NCBI GenBank assembly: GCA_947252755.1
Contig: CAMXWV010000005.1
Span: 1 to 64,000, forward strand
Length of the DNA: 64,000 bases
Direction: 5' to 3'
Source of the DNA: an uncultured Dermabacter sp.
GTDB lineage: Bacteria; Actinomycetota; Actinomycetes; Actinomycetales; Dermabacteraceae
The position numbers were made by a program, and so were the translations under genes. Every line of letters starts with the position of its first letter. The stretch's first letter is position 1. The notes under the pieces are model-generated. The model was not told the origin of the DNA, searched no databases, and was given only the letters and a program-made list of their open reading frames with translations. Below, one piece after another: positions 34,532 to 43,556 of this stretch.

Positions 34532-34987
34532 TCAGCGGCTGCCGCAGAACTGCTTGATGGTCTGCGCGTCTGCGCCGGCGATGCACGGATCGAAGGTGAA
34601 GATGACAAGGGTGCCGAGCGCGATGATCACCACCGTGACCACCGCGAGGGTGAGCTTGAGCGCTTGACGCAGCCGCGGGCGCTCCACGTAGTCGCTGATG
34701 ATGGTGCGCACGCCGTTCGCGCCATGGATCATGCCGAGCCATAGCATGAGCAGATCCCAGATCTGCCAGAACGGGCTTGCCCACTTGCCGGCCACAAAGC
34801 CGAAGTCGATCGCCTTCACGCCTTCACCAACCCACAGGTTCACGAACAGGTGACCGAGGACGAGCAGCAGCAGGGCAACGCCGGAGACGCGCATGAAGAT
34901 CCACGAGAGCATTTCGAGGTTTGGGCCGCTGCGGCCGGTGCGACGGTAACGCTCTGCGCGGGCGGATGAGTTCACGGATGCGGTCAT
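34532..34987 (-). CDS. sdhD: Succinate dehydrogenase hydrophobic membrane anchor
   Basis: A 151-residue protein with three transmembrane helices (EMLSWIFMRVSGVALLLLVL, WDLLMLWLGMIHGANGVRTI, LTLAVVTVVIIALGTLVIFT). RVSG and the heme-ligand-type histidine in IHGANGVR match SdhD of actinobacteria. It lies between sdhC and sdhA with close spacing. Confidence 0.92.
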   Translation of the reverse strand: MTASVNSSARAERYRRTGRSGPNLEMLSWIFMRVSGVALLLLVLGHLFVNLWVGEGVKAIDFGFVAGKWASPFWQIWDLLMLWLGMIHGANGVRTIISDYVERPRLRQALKLTLAVVTVVIIALGTLVIFTFDPCIAGADAQTIKQFCGSR

Positions 34988-34990
34988 GGG

Positions 34991-35368
34991 TCAGCCTCCG
35001 AACATGTGCATCAGATGGCGGGGAACGAAGGCGAGCATGAGCACGGCCCACACGGCTATCACAACCCAGAACAGAAGCCGCTGGCGTGCCGGGCCCTTCG
35101 ACCAGAAGTCAACGGCGATCACGCGCACGCCGTTGAGGGCATGGAATAGGATCGCGCCCACCAGGCCCAGCTCGCCGAAGCCGAACACCACCGTTTTGTA
35201 GTGGCCGATCACGAGGTTGTACGCCTCCGGCGACACAACGACCAGTGCGGTGTCGAGGACGTGGACCACCAGGAACAGGAAGATCAGCATGCCCGAGATG
35301 CGGTGGGCAACCCAGGACCACATCCCTTCATGCCCCCGGTAGAGGGTCCCGGATTCAGCTGATGCCAC
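34991..35368 (-). CDS. sdhC: Succinate dehydrogenase cytochrome b556 subunit
   Basis: A 125-residue protein with three transmembrane helices, the first gene of the sdh operon. WSWVAHRISGMLIFLFLVVH contains the SdhC H-R-x-S-G signature and a heme-ligand histidine; LFHALNGVRVIAVDF supplies the second. It has a GTG start. The upstream 239 bp, shared with the divergent guanylyltransferase gene, should hold both promoters. Confidence 0.92.
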   Translation of the reverse strand: MASAESGTLYRGHEGMWSWVAHRISGMLIFLFLVVHVLDTALVVVSPEAYNLVIGHYKTVVFGFGELGLVGAILFHALNGVRVIAVDFWSKGPARQRLLFWVVIAVWAVLMLAFVPRHLMHMFGG

Positions 35369-35530
35369 AGCGGCCTCCAGTTTCTTCAGCGCGGCGCTTG
35401 CTTCGCCTCCGGCGATGCCGGTTCAGCATTGTCACAGTACACCGATCTGCACGCCGCACGTGCCCGATTCGGGCTCATGCCGCTCCGTCGAGCGGCTCAC
35501 GTTGCCCCAATGAGCGAAACGCCCCGCCAA

Positions 35531-35595
35531 CGCGGGCGAACCGACCCCGCCCACGCGGGCGAACCGACCCCGCCCACGCGGGCGAACCGACTGAG
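35531..35595 (+). repeat. 23-bp tandem repeat (2.6 copies) in the sdhC-manC promoter region
   Basis: CGCGGGCGAACCGACCCCGC then CCA begins at 35531 and 35554, with a third partial copy at 35577-35592. The copies are perfect. The array ends directly at the -10 box of the guanylyltransferase gene, so copy number would change its upstream promoter context. Confidence 0.88.
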
Positions 35596-35601
35596 TACAG
35601 T
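35596..35601 (+). promoter_or_regulatory. Putative leaderless promoter (-10 box) of mannose-1-phosphate guanylyltransferase gene
   Basis: TACAGT lies six bases before the ATG at 35608 and no ribosome binding site is present. Confidence 0.55.
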
Positions 35602-35607
35602 AGGGCC

Positions 35608-36726
35608 ATGTCCTCTTCTTCCGCTTTTATCCCGGTGATCCCCGCAGGCGGATCTGGCACCCGCCTCTGGCCGCTGTCTCGCAAAGGCCACCCGAAATTT
35701 CTGCTGGATCTGACCGGATCCGGCTCGTCGCTGCTGCAGCAGACCCTTGATCGTCTGGAGCCGATCGCCGACCATCCGCCGATCGTGGTCACCGGCGCTG
35801 CCCACGCAGACGCGGTCCGGGAACAGGTGGGGGAGCGCGCCAGCATCCTCGCGGAGCCGAGCGCGAAGAACTCGATGCCGGCCATCGCCTGGGCCGCCGC
35901 CGTTGCGGAGCGGATCGATCCGGATGCGGTGATCGGCAGCTTTGCTGCCGACCATCTCATTGCGGACACCGGCGCCTTCCATACCGCGATCCGCAGCGCG
36001 ATCGCTGCTGCTGAACTGGGGTACCTGGTGACTCTCGGCATTGAACCCGACTATCCCGCCACCGGCTTCGGGTATATCGAAGCGGCCCAGGACACCCCTG
36101 CTGAGCTCGCTCAGGCAGGCGCGCGCGCCGTGGCCCGCTTCGTCGAGAAGCCGGACCGCGAGACTGCTGAGCAGTTCCTTGCCACCGGACGCTTCGCCTG
36201 GAACGGCGGCATGTTCCTCGCGCGTGCCCGCACAATCCTTGACGCGCTCGAGCAGCGCCTGCCGCAGACCGCTCGCGCTGCGCGCACCCTGGCCGACGCA
36301 GACCCGGAGGCGCCGGCGGATGCGTCGGCCTGGGAGGAGATGACCGCGATTGCGATCGACCACGCGCTCGCGGAGCCGATGGCCGCAGCCGGCGAAGTCG
36401 CGATGGTGCCCGCGGCTTTCGACTGGGACGATGTGGGGGACTTCCGGGCACTCGGCCAGCAGCTGCGTGCCGCGCACACCCCCGCCTACCGCCTGCAGGA
36501 GCACGGCAGTGACGTGGTGGCACTGCATGAGCTGCCGTTGATCGCGCAGGATGCGCACGCGAGCGTGCTGTCTACCACGGGGCGTCTGGTGGCGCTGCTG
36601 GGAGTGCAGGGCGTCAGCGTGGTGGACACGCCCGACGCGCTCCTCGTGATTGCTGATGAGCGCGCTCAGGACCTGTCCGGTCTTGTCAAGCGGCTGAGCG
36701 AGAAGGGACTGGCGAACAGTCAGTAG
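35608..36726 (+). CDS. manC: Mannose-1-phosphate guanylyltransferase
   Basis: A 372-residue nucleotidyltransferase that makes GDP-mannose from mannose-1-phosphate and GTP for glycans and glycolipids. PAGGSGTRLWPLSRKGHPK is the pyrophosphorylase signature; FVEKPDRETAEQFLATG and FDWDDVGDF are conserved in the family. The fused isomerase domain of bifunctional enzymes is absent, as is usual in actinobacteria. The ATG at 35608 is supported by the -10 box; longer upstream frames would read through the tandem repeats. Confidence 0.92.
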   Translation: MSSSSAFIPVIPAGGSGTRLWPLSRKGHPKFLLDLTGSGSSLLQQTLDRLEPIADHPPIVVTGAAHADAVREQVGERASILAEPSAKNSMPAIAWAAAVAERIDPDAVIGSFAADHLIADTGAFHTAIRSAIAAAELGYLVTLGIEPDYPATGFGYIEAAQDTPAELAQAGARAVARFVEKPDRETAEQFLATGRFAWNGGMFLARARTILDALEQRLPQTARAARTLADADPEAPADASAWEEMTAIAIDHALAEPMAAAGEVAMVPAAFDWDDVGDFRALGQQLRAAHTPAYRLQEHGSDVVALHELPLIAQDAHASVLSTTGRLVALLGVQGVSVVDTPDALLVIADERAQDLSGLVKRLSEKGLANSQ

Positions 36727-36793
36727 ACTCCTTCGGATGATCGCGCAGAGTCCCTGAGGCATGCGCCCAGGCGCGCGAATGCGCCTACAGAAC

Positions 36794-36831
36794 GCTGAGA
36801 CCACCCGTAAGGGCTGAGACCACCCATAAGG
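36794..36831 (+). repeat. 19-bp tandem duplication containing a ribosome binding site
   Basis: GCTGAGACCACCCGTAAGG at 36794-36812 is repeated at 36813-36831 with one change (G to A). The second copy supplies the AAGG of the AAGGAG ribosome binding site for the M20 gene that starts at 36840. Confidence 0.85.
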
Positions 36832-36839
36832 AGAGCCAG

Positions 36840-38084
36840 GTGAGCGGAGTGCAGCTGCAGTCCATTGCAGCCACAGCGGCGGATCGGATCGCGCTCACCG
36901 CGCCCGATGGACTGATCGCGCAGGTGCTCAAGGAGCGTGAAGCCGATCTGGTAGCGGTTCGCCGCCACCTGCACCAGCACCCAGAGCTCAGCCACGAAGA
37001 ATACGAGACCACCGCGTTCATCGCTGACCGGCTCCGATCCCTGGGCCTTGAGCCGCAGCTGATGCCTGACACCGGATTGATCTGTGACATCCCCGGCAGT
37101 GACCCGTCCCTGCCTGCTGTGGGGCTGCGCGCGGATATGGACGCCCTGGGAATCCCCGACCTCAAGAAGGTGTCCTACCGGTCACAGGTGGAGGGGGTCT
37201 CCCATTCCTGCGGGCATGATGTGCATATGGCGAGCGTGCTCGGAGCCGCGCATGCCCTGGTGGAGGTGAAGAAGCGGGATCTGCTGCCGCGCACGGTGCG
37301 GCTCGTGTACCAGCCGTCGGAAGAGAAGCATCCCGCCGGTGCGCTGGCCATGATCAAGGGCGGAGCGGTGGACGGCATCGACTCGATCTACGCGGTGCAT
37401 TGCGATCCGAGCTTTGACGTCGGCCATATCGGGCTGAAGGCCGGACCGATCACGTCAGCGACCGATCCGGTCCATATTGAGGTGCGCGGCAATGGCGGCC
37501 ACACCTCACGTCCGCATAACACCCAGGATCTGATCTGCGCGATGGGTCAGATCGCCACCCAGCTTCCCGCGATCCTGACTCGCCGGCTGGACCCGCGCAG
37601 CGGCGTGAATCTCACCTGGGGGTCGATCCACGCGGGCAGCGCCTTCAACGCGATTCCCTCCTCCGGGTATCTGGAAGGGTCACTGCGCTGCCTTGACCAT
37701 GAGGCATGGGATCAGATGGAGGAGCTGATCGACGATCTGCTCGCCATGATCGTGCGCCCATTCGGAGTGGAGGCCACGGTCAGCCACAGCCGCGGGGTTC
37801 CGCCGGTGTCGAACGACGCCGACTGTGTGCGCGTGATGGAGGCCGCTGCGCGCACCGTGCTCGGCCCGGACGCGGTGGATCCCGCACGGCAGTCCCTGGG
37901 CGGCGAGGATTTCGCCTGGTACTTGGAGAAGGTGCCGGGCGCGATGGGTCGTCTTGGCACCCGCACCCCCGGCGGCCGCACCTACGATCTCCACATGGGA
38001 GACCTGCTGATCGACGAGCGGGCGATCACCATCGGCGCGGCTTTCCTCGCTTCGGTGTGCATTCAGCGGGATCTGCCGCATTGA
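36840..38084 (+). CDS. M20 family amidohydrolase (IAA-amino acid hydrolase-like)
   Basis: A 414-residue metallopeptidase/amidohydrolase with a two-metal centre. Metal-binding and catalytic motifs are VGLRADMDALGI, SHSCGHDVHMA and YQPSEEKHPAGALAMIKGG; the dimerisation domain follows (HIEVRGNGGHTSRPH) and the last metal ligand region is SLGGEDFAWYL. It starts with GTG after AAGGAG. The substrate is unknown; family members release amino acids from N-acyl conjugates. The gene lies just ahead of the nucleoside uptake operon but has its own leader. Confidence 0.88.
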   Translation: MSGVQLQSIAATAADRIALTAPDGLIAQVLKEREADLVAVRRHLHQHPELSHEEYETTAFIADRLRSLGLEPQLMPDTGLICDIPGSDPSLPAVGLRADMDALGIPDLKKVSYRSQVEGVSHSCGHDVHMASVLGAAHALVEVKKRDLLPRTVRLVYQPSEEKHPAGALAMIKGGAVDGIDSIYAVHCDPSFDVGHIGLKAGPITSATDPVHIEVRGNGGHTSRPHNTQDLICAMGQIATQLPAILTRRLDPRSGVNLTWGSIHAGSAFNAIPSSGYLEGSLRCLDHEAWDQMEELIDDLLAMIVRPFGVEATVSHSRGVPPVSNDADCVRVMEAAARTVLGPDAVDPARQSLGGEDFAWYLEKVPGAMGRLGTRTPGGRTYDLHMGDLLIDERAITIGAAFLASVCIQRDLPH

Positions 38085-38227
38085 TGTGGTCCGGTCAGCG
38101 GCTCATCAGCAGGCGAATCTCTGGGGAGCAGCCACAATCGGGCTCCGATAGCGCTACTGTGGTCTCGTGCAGCGCCGCATCAGGCGCGAACACTATCCCA
38201 CCACCCCCGTGAATGTTGGAGGATCCT

Positions 38228-39331
38228 GTGAAGCAGATCTCCCGCGCAGCGGCACTCCTTGGTGCCAGCGCACTCGTCCTCGCCGCGTGCGGCGCTCCGC
38301 CCGCTGACACATCCGGCTCCGGCGGCTCCGACAGCGGCGCCGCGCCGGCAGATGCGAAGGTCTGCATGGTCTCTGACCAGGGCGGCTTCGACGATAAATC
38401 ATTCAACGAATCCAGCCATGACGGTCTGGTCGCCATCAAAGACAAGACCGGTGTGAAGACCCAGACCGCCGAATCGAACTCCCCGGCGGACTTCAGCCCG
38501 AACCTGCAGAATATGGCGAACCAGGGCTGCACCACTGTGTTCACCGTCGGCTTCCTCCTTGCCACAGAGACCGGCAACGCCGCCAAGGCGAACCCGAACA
38601 TCGACTACGCGATCGTGGATGCCACCGCCGCTGATGCTGACGGCAATCCGATCGAGCTCGACAATGTGAAGCCGATCGTGTTCGACACGGCCCAGGCCGC
38701 GTACCTTGCCGGCTACACGGCTGCCGGCATGTCGAAGACCGGTGTGGTGGCCACCTACGGCGGAATGAAGATCCCGTCGGTGACCATCTTCATGGACGGC
38801 TTCGTGGACGGCGTGAACAAGTACAACGAGGTGCACGGCACGGACGTGAAGGTCCTGGGCTGGAACAAGGAGAAGCAGGACGGCTCCTTCACCGATGACT
38901 TCAGCGACCAGACCAAGGGCAAATCCCTCACCGAAGGCTTCATCAATCAGAAGGCTGACGTGATCATGCCGGTGGCCGGCCCGGTGGGCGCTGGCACCCT
39001 CGCCGCCGCGAAGGAGCACGACGGCGTCATGGTGATCTGGGTGGACGCTGACGGCGTGGAGACCAACCCGGACTCGAAGGACGTCATCCTCACTTCCGTT
39101 GTGAAGCTGATGGGCAACGCCGTTGAGTCGGTGGCACAGGACTCCATGAACGGAGAGTTCAACAACACCCCTTACGTGGGCAACCTGGAGAACGGAGGCG
39201 TGAACCTGGCGCCGTTCCATGAGTTCGACTCTCAGGTCCCCGATGATCTGAAGAAGGAAGTCGAGCAGCTCAAGCAGGACATCATCGACGGCACGATCAC
39301 CGTTGAGTCCCCGGCCAGCCCTCAAGGCTGA
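38228..39331 (+). CDS. BMP family nucleoside-binding lipoprotein
   Basis: A 367-residue basic membrane protein (PnrA/TmpC family), the solute receptor of an ABC nucleoside importer. The signal peptide ends in the lipobox VLAAC, followed by a Gly/Ser-rich linker. VCMVSDQGGFDDKSFNESSH is the BMP N-terminal signature, whose Asp and Phe contact the nucleoside. A GTG start at 38228 follows GGAGG. A strong hairpin separates it from the ATPase gene, which should keep the receptor more abundant than the transporter. Confidence 0.93.
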   Translation: MKQISRAAALLGASALVLAACGAPPADTSGSGGSDSGAAPADAKVCMVSDQGGFDDKSFNESSHDGLVAIKDKTGVKTQTAESNSPADFSPNLQNMANQGCTTVFTVGFLLATETGNAAKANPNIDYAIVDATAADADGNPIELDNVKPIVFDTAQAAYLAGYTAAGMSKTGVVATYGGMKIPSVTIFMDGFVDGVNKYNEVHGTDVKVLGWNKEKQDGSFTDDFSDQTKGKSLTEGFINQKADVIMPVAGPVGAGTLAAAKEHDGVMVIWVDADGVETNPDSKDVILTSVVKLMGNAVESVAQDSMNGEFNNTPYVGNLENGGVNLAPFHEFDSQVPDDLKKEVEQLKQDIIDGTITVESPASPQG

Positions 39332-39356
39332 TCGACGCGCTCTCGCATAACGGTCA

Positions 39357-39386
39357 GCCGGTGGGGCGTGACAGCGCCCCACCGGC
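39357..39386 (+). terminator. Intercistronic hairpin between receptor and ATPase genes
   Basis: A perfect 12-bp stem, GCCGGTGGGGCG (39357-39368) with CGCCCCACCGGC (39375-39386), and a 6-nt loop, followed by TTCC. It lies 25 bp after the lipoprotein stop. It probably acts as a partial terminator or as a 3' stabiliser of the receptor mRNA. Confidence 0.75.
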
Positions 39387-39416
39387 TTCCTCCGCACACA
39401 CTAGGACGGCACATCC

Positions 39417-40988
39417 GTGAAACTCGAGCTGCAGGGCATCACGAAGAGGTTCGGCGCCTTCACCGCCAATGACTCCATCGACCTGGTGGTGGAGCCGGGG
39501 GAGATCCATTCCCTCCTGGGTGAGAACGGCGCCGGCAAATCCACGCTGATGAACGTGCTGTACGGGCTGTACCAGCCGGACGGCGGGCGCATCCTGCTGG
39601 ACGGTGAGCAGGTCTCCTTCGCAGGCCCCGGTGATGCCATGGCTGCCGGCATCGGCATGGTGCACCAGCACTTCATGCTGATCCCCGTGTTCACCGTGGC
39701 GGAGAACGTTGCGCTCGGCAACGAGCCCACTAAGGGCGGCATGCTCGATATGGCGGTGGCCCGCGAACGGGTGCTGGAGATCTCCAAGCGGTTCGGCTTC
39801 GATATCGATCCGGACGCGCGCGTTGAGGATCTTCCGGTGGGCGCCCAGCAGCGTGTAGAGATCATCAAGGCGCTCTCCCGGCGCGCCAGGATCCTGGTGC
39901 TCGATGAGCCCACCGCGGTGCTGACTCCGCAGGAGACCGATGAGCTCATGGAGATCATGCGGCAGCTGCGGGACGAGGGCACCTCCATCGTGTTCATCAC
40001 CCACAAGCTGCGCGAGGTGCGAGCGGTTGCCGATCGCATCACCGTGATCCGCCGCGGAAAGATCGTGGGCAGCGCGAACCCATCGGCGGACCTGGGAGAG
40101 CTCGCGAACCTCATGGTGGGCCGGCAGGTCCAGCTGCGCTTTGACAAGCAGCCGCCGAAGGATGGAAAGCCCGCTCTGACGGTCACGGACCTCACCACCA
40201 TCGACGCCGCCGGTCTTCGCACCGTGGACGAGGTCAGCTTTGACGTGCGTGCCGGAGAAGTGCTCGGCATAGCCGGCGTGGAAGGCAACGGCCAGAGCCA
40301 GCTCGCCGAAGCACTGATGGGCCTGCAGGGTCATGCCACCGGCTCCATCACCCTGAACGGCAGGCAGCTGCTGGGCTGCACCACCAAGCAGATTCTGGAT
40401 GCGGGAGTCGGCTTTGTTCCCGAAGACCGCACCGAGGATGCGCTGTTGAAGTCCTTCACCGTGGCGGACAACTTGGTTCTGGACCAGCATGACCGTGCGC
40501 CGTTCGGATCCGCGCTGAGCCTGAAGCCGAGCGTGATCCGTGAGCATGCCGAGCAGCAGGTGCAGGAGTTCGACGTCCGCACCACGGGAGTGGATGTGCC
40601 CGTCGGCGCTCTCTCCGGCGGCAACCAGCAGAAGGTGGTCATGTCCCGTGCGCTCAGCCGGGACCTCAGCCTGTTCATCGCCGCCCAGCCCACCCGCGGC
40701 GTGGATGTGGGCTCAATCGAGTTCCTTCACCGCCGCATCATCGCAGAGCGGGACAAGGGAACCCCGGTGATCATCGTCTCCACTGAGCTCGATGAGATCA
40801 GTCAGCTGTCTGACCGCATCGCCGTCATGTACCGCGGGCGCATCCTCGGCATTGTGCCGGGTGATGAGAGCCGTGAGGTGCTCGGCCTGATGATGGCGGG
40901 CTATTCCGCCGACGATGCGCGAGCCGAAGTGAGTCGCGGATCCACTCTTGAGAACCCAGCTCTCGCCGCTGAAGGAGACAGTGCGTGA
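39417..40988 (+). CDS. Nucleoside ABC transporter ATP-binding protein (two ABC domains)
   Basis: A 523-residue RbsA-like tandem ATPase. Domain 1 has Walker A GENGAGKST, signature LPVGAQQRVEI and Walker B LVLDEPTAVL. Domain 2 has the degenerate Walker A GVEGNGQSQL and signature LSGGNQQKVV, as usual for this family, so one site is catalytic and the other mainly structural. GTG start. It is translationally coupled to the first permease gene (GTGA). Confidence 0.93.
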   Translation: MKLELQGITKRFGAFTANDSIDLVVEPGEIHSLLGENGAGKSTLMNVLYGLYQPDGGRILLDGEQVSFAGPGDAMAAGIGMVHQHFMLIPVFTVAENVALGNEPTKGGMLDMAVARERVLEISKRFGFDIDPDARVEDLPVGAQQRVEIIKALSRRARILVLDEPTAVLTPQETDELMEIMRQLRDEGTSIVFITHKLREVRAVADRITVIRRGKIVGSANPSADLGELANLMVGRQVQLRFDKQPPKDGKPALTVTDLTTIDAAGLRTVDEVSFDVRAGEVLGIAGVEGNGQSQLAEALMGLQGHATGSITLNGRQLLGCTTKQILDAGVGFVPEDRTEDALLKSFTVADNLVLDQHDRAPFGSALSLKPSVIREHAEQQVQEFDVRTTGVDVPVGALSGGNQQKVVMSRALSRDLSLFIAAQPTRGVDVGSIEFLHRRIIAERDKGTPVIIVSTELDEISQLSDRIAVMYRGRILGIVPGDESREVLGLMMAGYSADDARAEVSRGSTLENPALAAEGDSA

Positions 40989-42211
40989 ACACCGCAGCCA
41001 CCCCGCAGAACGCTCCTGAGCAGGAGCGGGCCTCCCTCGGAGTCCGCATCGGCCGCAGCAGCACGCCGGTGGTCATCATGGCCTTCGTGTTCGCGCTGCT
41101 GATCAGCTCCGTGCTGATCCTTATCTCCAATGACGCCGTGCGCCAATCCGCCGCCTACTTCTTTGCCCGTCCGGGGGACTTCTTCCGCGAGTCCTGGACA
41201 GCGATCTCTTCCGCGTACGACGCGCTCTTCCGCGGCGCCGTGTACGACTATCACGCCCCCACGTCCACCCTGCGGTGGTACCGCCTGATCGACACGCTCA
41301 CGGTAGCCACGCCGCTGATCATCGCCGCGCTGGGCATGGCCGTGGGCTTTCGCGCGGGCATGTTCAACATCGGCGGCACCGGGCAGCTGATCATCGGCGC
41401 CACCGCTGCCGGCTATGTGGGCTTTGCTTTCACCCTGCCGCCGGTGGTCCACCTGATCGCCGCCCTTGCAGCCGGAGTTCTCGGCGGTGCGCTGTGGGGA
41501 GGCATCGCCGGTTTTCTCAAAGCCCGATTCGGTGCCAATGAAGTGATCACCACGATCATGCTGAACTTCATCGCCGTGAATCTGCTGGCGTGGCTGCTGC
41601 TGACCAGTGCGTTTCGAGCGCCGAACGTGGGCACACCGCAGTCCCCGTCAGTGAAGGCGAACGCGGTCCTGCCGCGCCTGCTGGGGGACGAGTTCCGCCT
41701 GCACGCAGGGTTCATCGTCATGCTCCTGGCTGCCGGATTCCTTTGGTGGCTGATGAACCGCTCCACGCTGGGCTTCAGGTTCCGTGCGGTGGGTGAGAAC
41801 CCGCGCGCGGCGCAGGTGGCGGGCATCAGCGTGGGTCTGACCAGCTTCCTGGTGATGGTGGTGGCCGGCAGCCTGGTGGGCTTGGGCGGAGCGGTCAACG
41901 TGCTCGGCACCGAGAAGTTCCTCAACCGTGATATCGCCGGGAGCATCGGCTTCGACGCGATCACCGTGGCGTTGCTGGGCCGCTCCGGCCCCGTCGGCAT
42001 CATCCTGGCCGGCATCCTGTTCGCTGGCCTCACCACCGGGGGTCGCTACATGGAGGGCGTGGGAGTGCCGATCCATCTGGTATCAGTCATCCAGGCGCTC
42101 GTGGTGCTGTTCATCGCTGCTCCACCGCTTGTTCGCAAATGGTCTGGACTGTCCCTGCTGACCCGTCAGCGCCGCTCCACCACCACCGCCACAGCTGCTG
42201 AGGAGGCCTGA
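40985..42211 (+). CDS. Nucleoside ABC transporter permease 1
   Basis: A 408-residue membrane protein of the BPD_transp_2 family (NupP/YufP type). An N-terminal helix is followed by a large extracytoplasmic loop and a core of about eight helices (TPLIIAALGMAVGFRAGMFN, then NIGGTGQLIIGATAAGYVG). VITTIMLNFIAVN and GFDAITVALLGRSGPVGIIL are conserved. GTG start overlapping the ATPase stop. It pairs with permease 2. Confidence 0.92.
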   Translation: MNTAATPQNAPEQERASLGVRIGRSSTPVVIMAFVFALLISSVLILISNDAVRQSAAYFFARPGDFFRESWTAISSAYDALFRGAVYDYHAPTSTLRWYRLIDTLTVATPLIIAALGMAVGFRAGMFNIGGTGQLIIGATAAGYVGFAFTLPPVVHLIAALAAGVLGGALWGGIAGFLKARFGANEVITTIMLNFIAVNLLAWLLLTSAFRAPNVGTPQSPSVKANAVLPRLLGDEFRLHAGFIVMLLAAGFLWWLMNRSTLGFRFRAVGENPRAAQVAGISVGLTSFLVMVVAGSLVGLGGAVNVLGTEKFLNRDIAGSIGFDAITVALLGRSGPVGIILAGILFAGLTTGGRYMEGVGVPIHLVSVIQALVVLFIAAPPLVRKWSGLSLLTRQRRSTTTATAAEEA

Positions 42212-42212
42212 G

Positions 42213-43556
42213 ATGACCGACGCAGTCCTCACCCCGTCCGATGACGTCATCGAACTCGCCGTTGAGAAGGGGCGCCTGCCCGGCTGGTGGAAGATGCCGA
42301 CCGCGCTCAGCGTATTCACCCTCATCTCCCTGCTCGTATTCGTGCTCAACGCCGTCAAAGGGCAGTCCACCAGCTTCACACTCGCGCACGAATCCTTCTT
42401 CACCGAAGCCGGCTTCCCCACCCTCATCGAACTGCCCTCCCAGGCCACCGCAGCCGTGCTCACCGGCGCCCTGCTGCTCCTCACCGGCATGGCCTGGTTC
42501 ATGCAGGCCGCCAACCGCACCTGGCCACGAGGCGCCAGGGCGGCCCTGCTGATCGGCTTCGGCATCCTCTGGGTGCTCGCCTTCCTGGTGTGGACCGTGT
42601 CCGCCCAGAGCCTCAACCTCGAGTTCCTCCTGCAAGCCACCCTCGCGCTCTCCGTACCGCTCGTGTTCGGTGCGATGAGCGGTGTGCTCTCCGAACGCGC
42701 CGGCGTGATCAACATCGCGATCGAAGGCCAGCTCCTATTCGGTGCATTCGGTGCCGCGCTCGTAGGCTCCATGACCGGCAGCCCCTGGATCGGCATGATC
42801 GCAGCACCGATCGTGGCGCTCATTATGGGCTGGCTGCTTGCCACATTTGCCGTGGGCTATCACGTGCAGCAGATCATCGTTGGGGTGGTGCTCAACGTGC
42901 TCGTAGTGGGGCTCACCAGCTTTCTGTTCAACTCGGTGATGAAACAGGATGAGGCACGGTTCAATACGGCGCTGAAACTGCCGAATCTCAGGGTGCCGGT
43001 GCTCGCGGACATCCCGCTCGTGGGACCGATGCTGTTCAACCAGAACATCCTCGTGTACCTCATGTGGGTGATCGTGGCGGGGTGCAGCATCGCCCTGTTC
43101 AAAACCCGCTGGGGTCTGCGGGTCCGTTCCGTGGGCGAACACCCGCTCGCGGCTGACACCGTGGGCATCAACGTGAACCGCACCCGCATCTCCAATGTGC
43201 TGCTGGGCTCCGCTGTGGCAGGCCTTGGCGGTGCCACCCTCACCATCGGCACCGGCGTGGCATTCTCCAACGAGATCTCCGCAGGCAAGGGATACATTGC
43301 GCTCGCTGCAATGATCCTGGGCCGGTACCACCCGGTGGGCGCGGCGCTGGCAGCGCTGTTCTTCGCGTTCGCTACCGCCCTGCAGCAGAACCTCAGCATC
43401 CTGTCCTCCTCCCCGCTACCGGCGGAGATCGAGAAGCTGACGGTGCCCAGTGAGTTCATGAACATGCTTCCCTACGTGGTGACGCTGCTGGCGGTGGCCG
43501 GGTTCGTGGGCCGCGTCCGCGTCCCCGCCGCTGACGGAGAGCCCTACATCAAGTGA
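42213..43556 (+). CDS. Nucleoside ABC transporter permease 2
   Basis: A 447-residue partner permease (NupQ/YufQ type). It has an unusually long N-terminal extension with three extra helices (about residues 25-130) before the conserved core (GAMSGVLSERAGVINIAIEG, VGYHVQQIIVGVVLNVLVVG, GYIALAAMILGRYHPVGAAL). It starts one base after the permease 1 stop, and its own stop overlaps cdd (GTGA). Confidence 0.92.
   Translation: MTDAVLTPSDDVIELAVEKGRLPGWWKMPTALSVFTLISLLVFVLNAVKGQSTSFTLAHESFFTEAGFPTLIELPSQATAAVLTGALLLLTGMAWFMQAANRTWPRGARAALLIGFGILWVLAFLVWTVSAQSLNLEFLLQATLALSVPLVFGAMSGVLSERAGVINIAIEGQLLFGAFGAALVGSMTGSPWIGMIAAPIVALIMGWLLATFAVGYHVQQIIVGVVLNVLVVGLTSFLFNSVMKQDEARFNTALKLPNLRVPVLADIPLVGPMLFNQNILVYLMWVIVAGCSIALFKTRWGLRVRSVGEHPLAADTVGINVNRTRISNVLLGSAVAGLGGATLTIGTGVAFSNEISAGKGYIALAAMILGRYHPVGAALAALFFAFATALQQNLSILSSSPLPAEIEKLTVPSEFMNMLPYVVTLLAVAGFVGRVRVPAADGEPYIK

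Noticed and set aside
35531..35595. Short identical repeats considered as a CRISPR array
   Set aside because: The repeats are directly adjacent with no spacers, only 23 bp, and no cas genes are near; this is a simple tandem repeat.
35245..35607. A longer N-terminus for the guanylyltransferase
   Set aside because: It would translate the tandem repeats and overlap sdhC; the family starts near the GGSGTRLWP motif and the -10 box supports ATG 35608.
41281..42635. Several long histidine/arginine-rich frames opposite the nucleoside permeases
   Set aside because: They are shadow frames of high-GC membrane protein genes and carry no domain.
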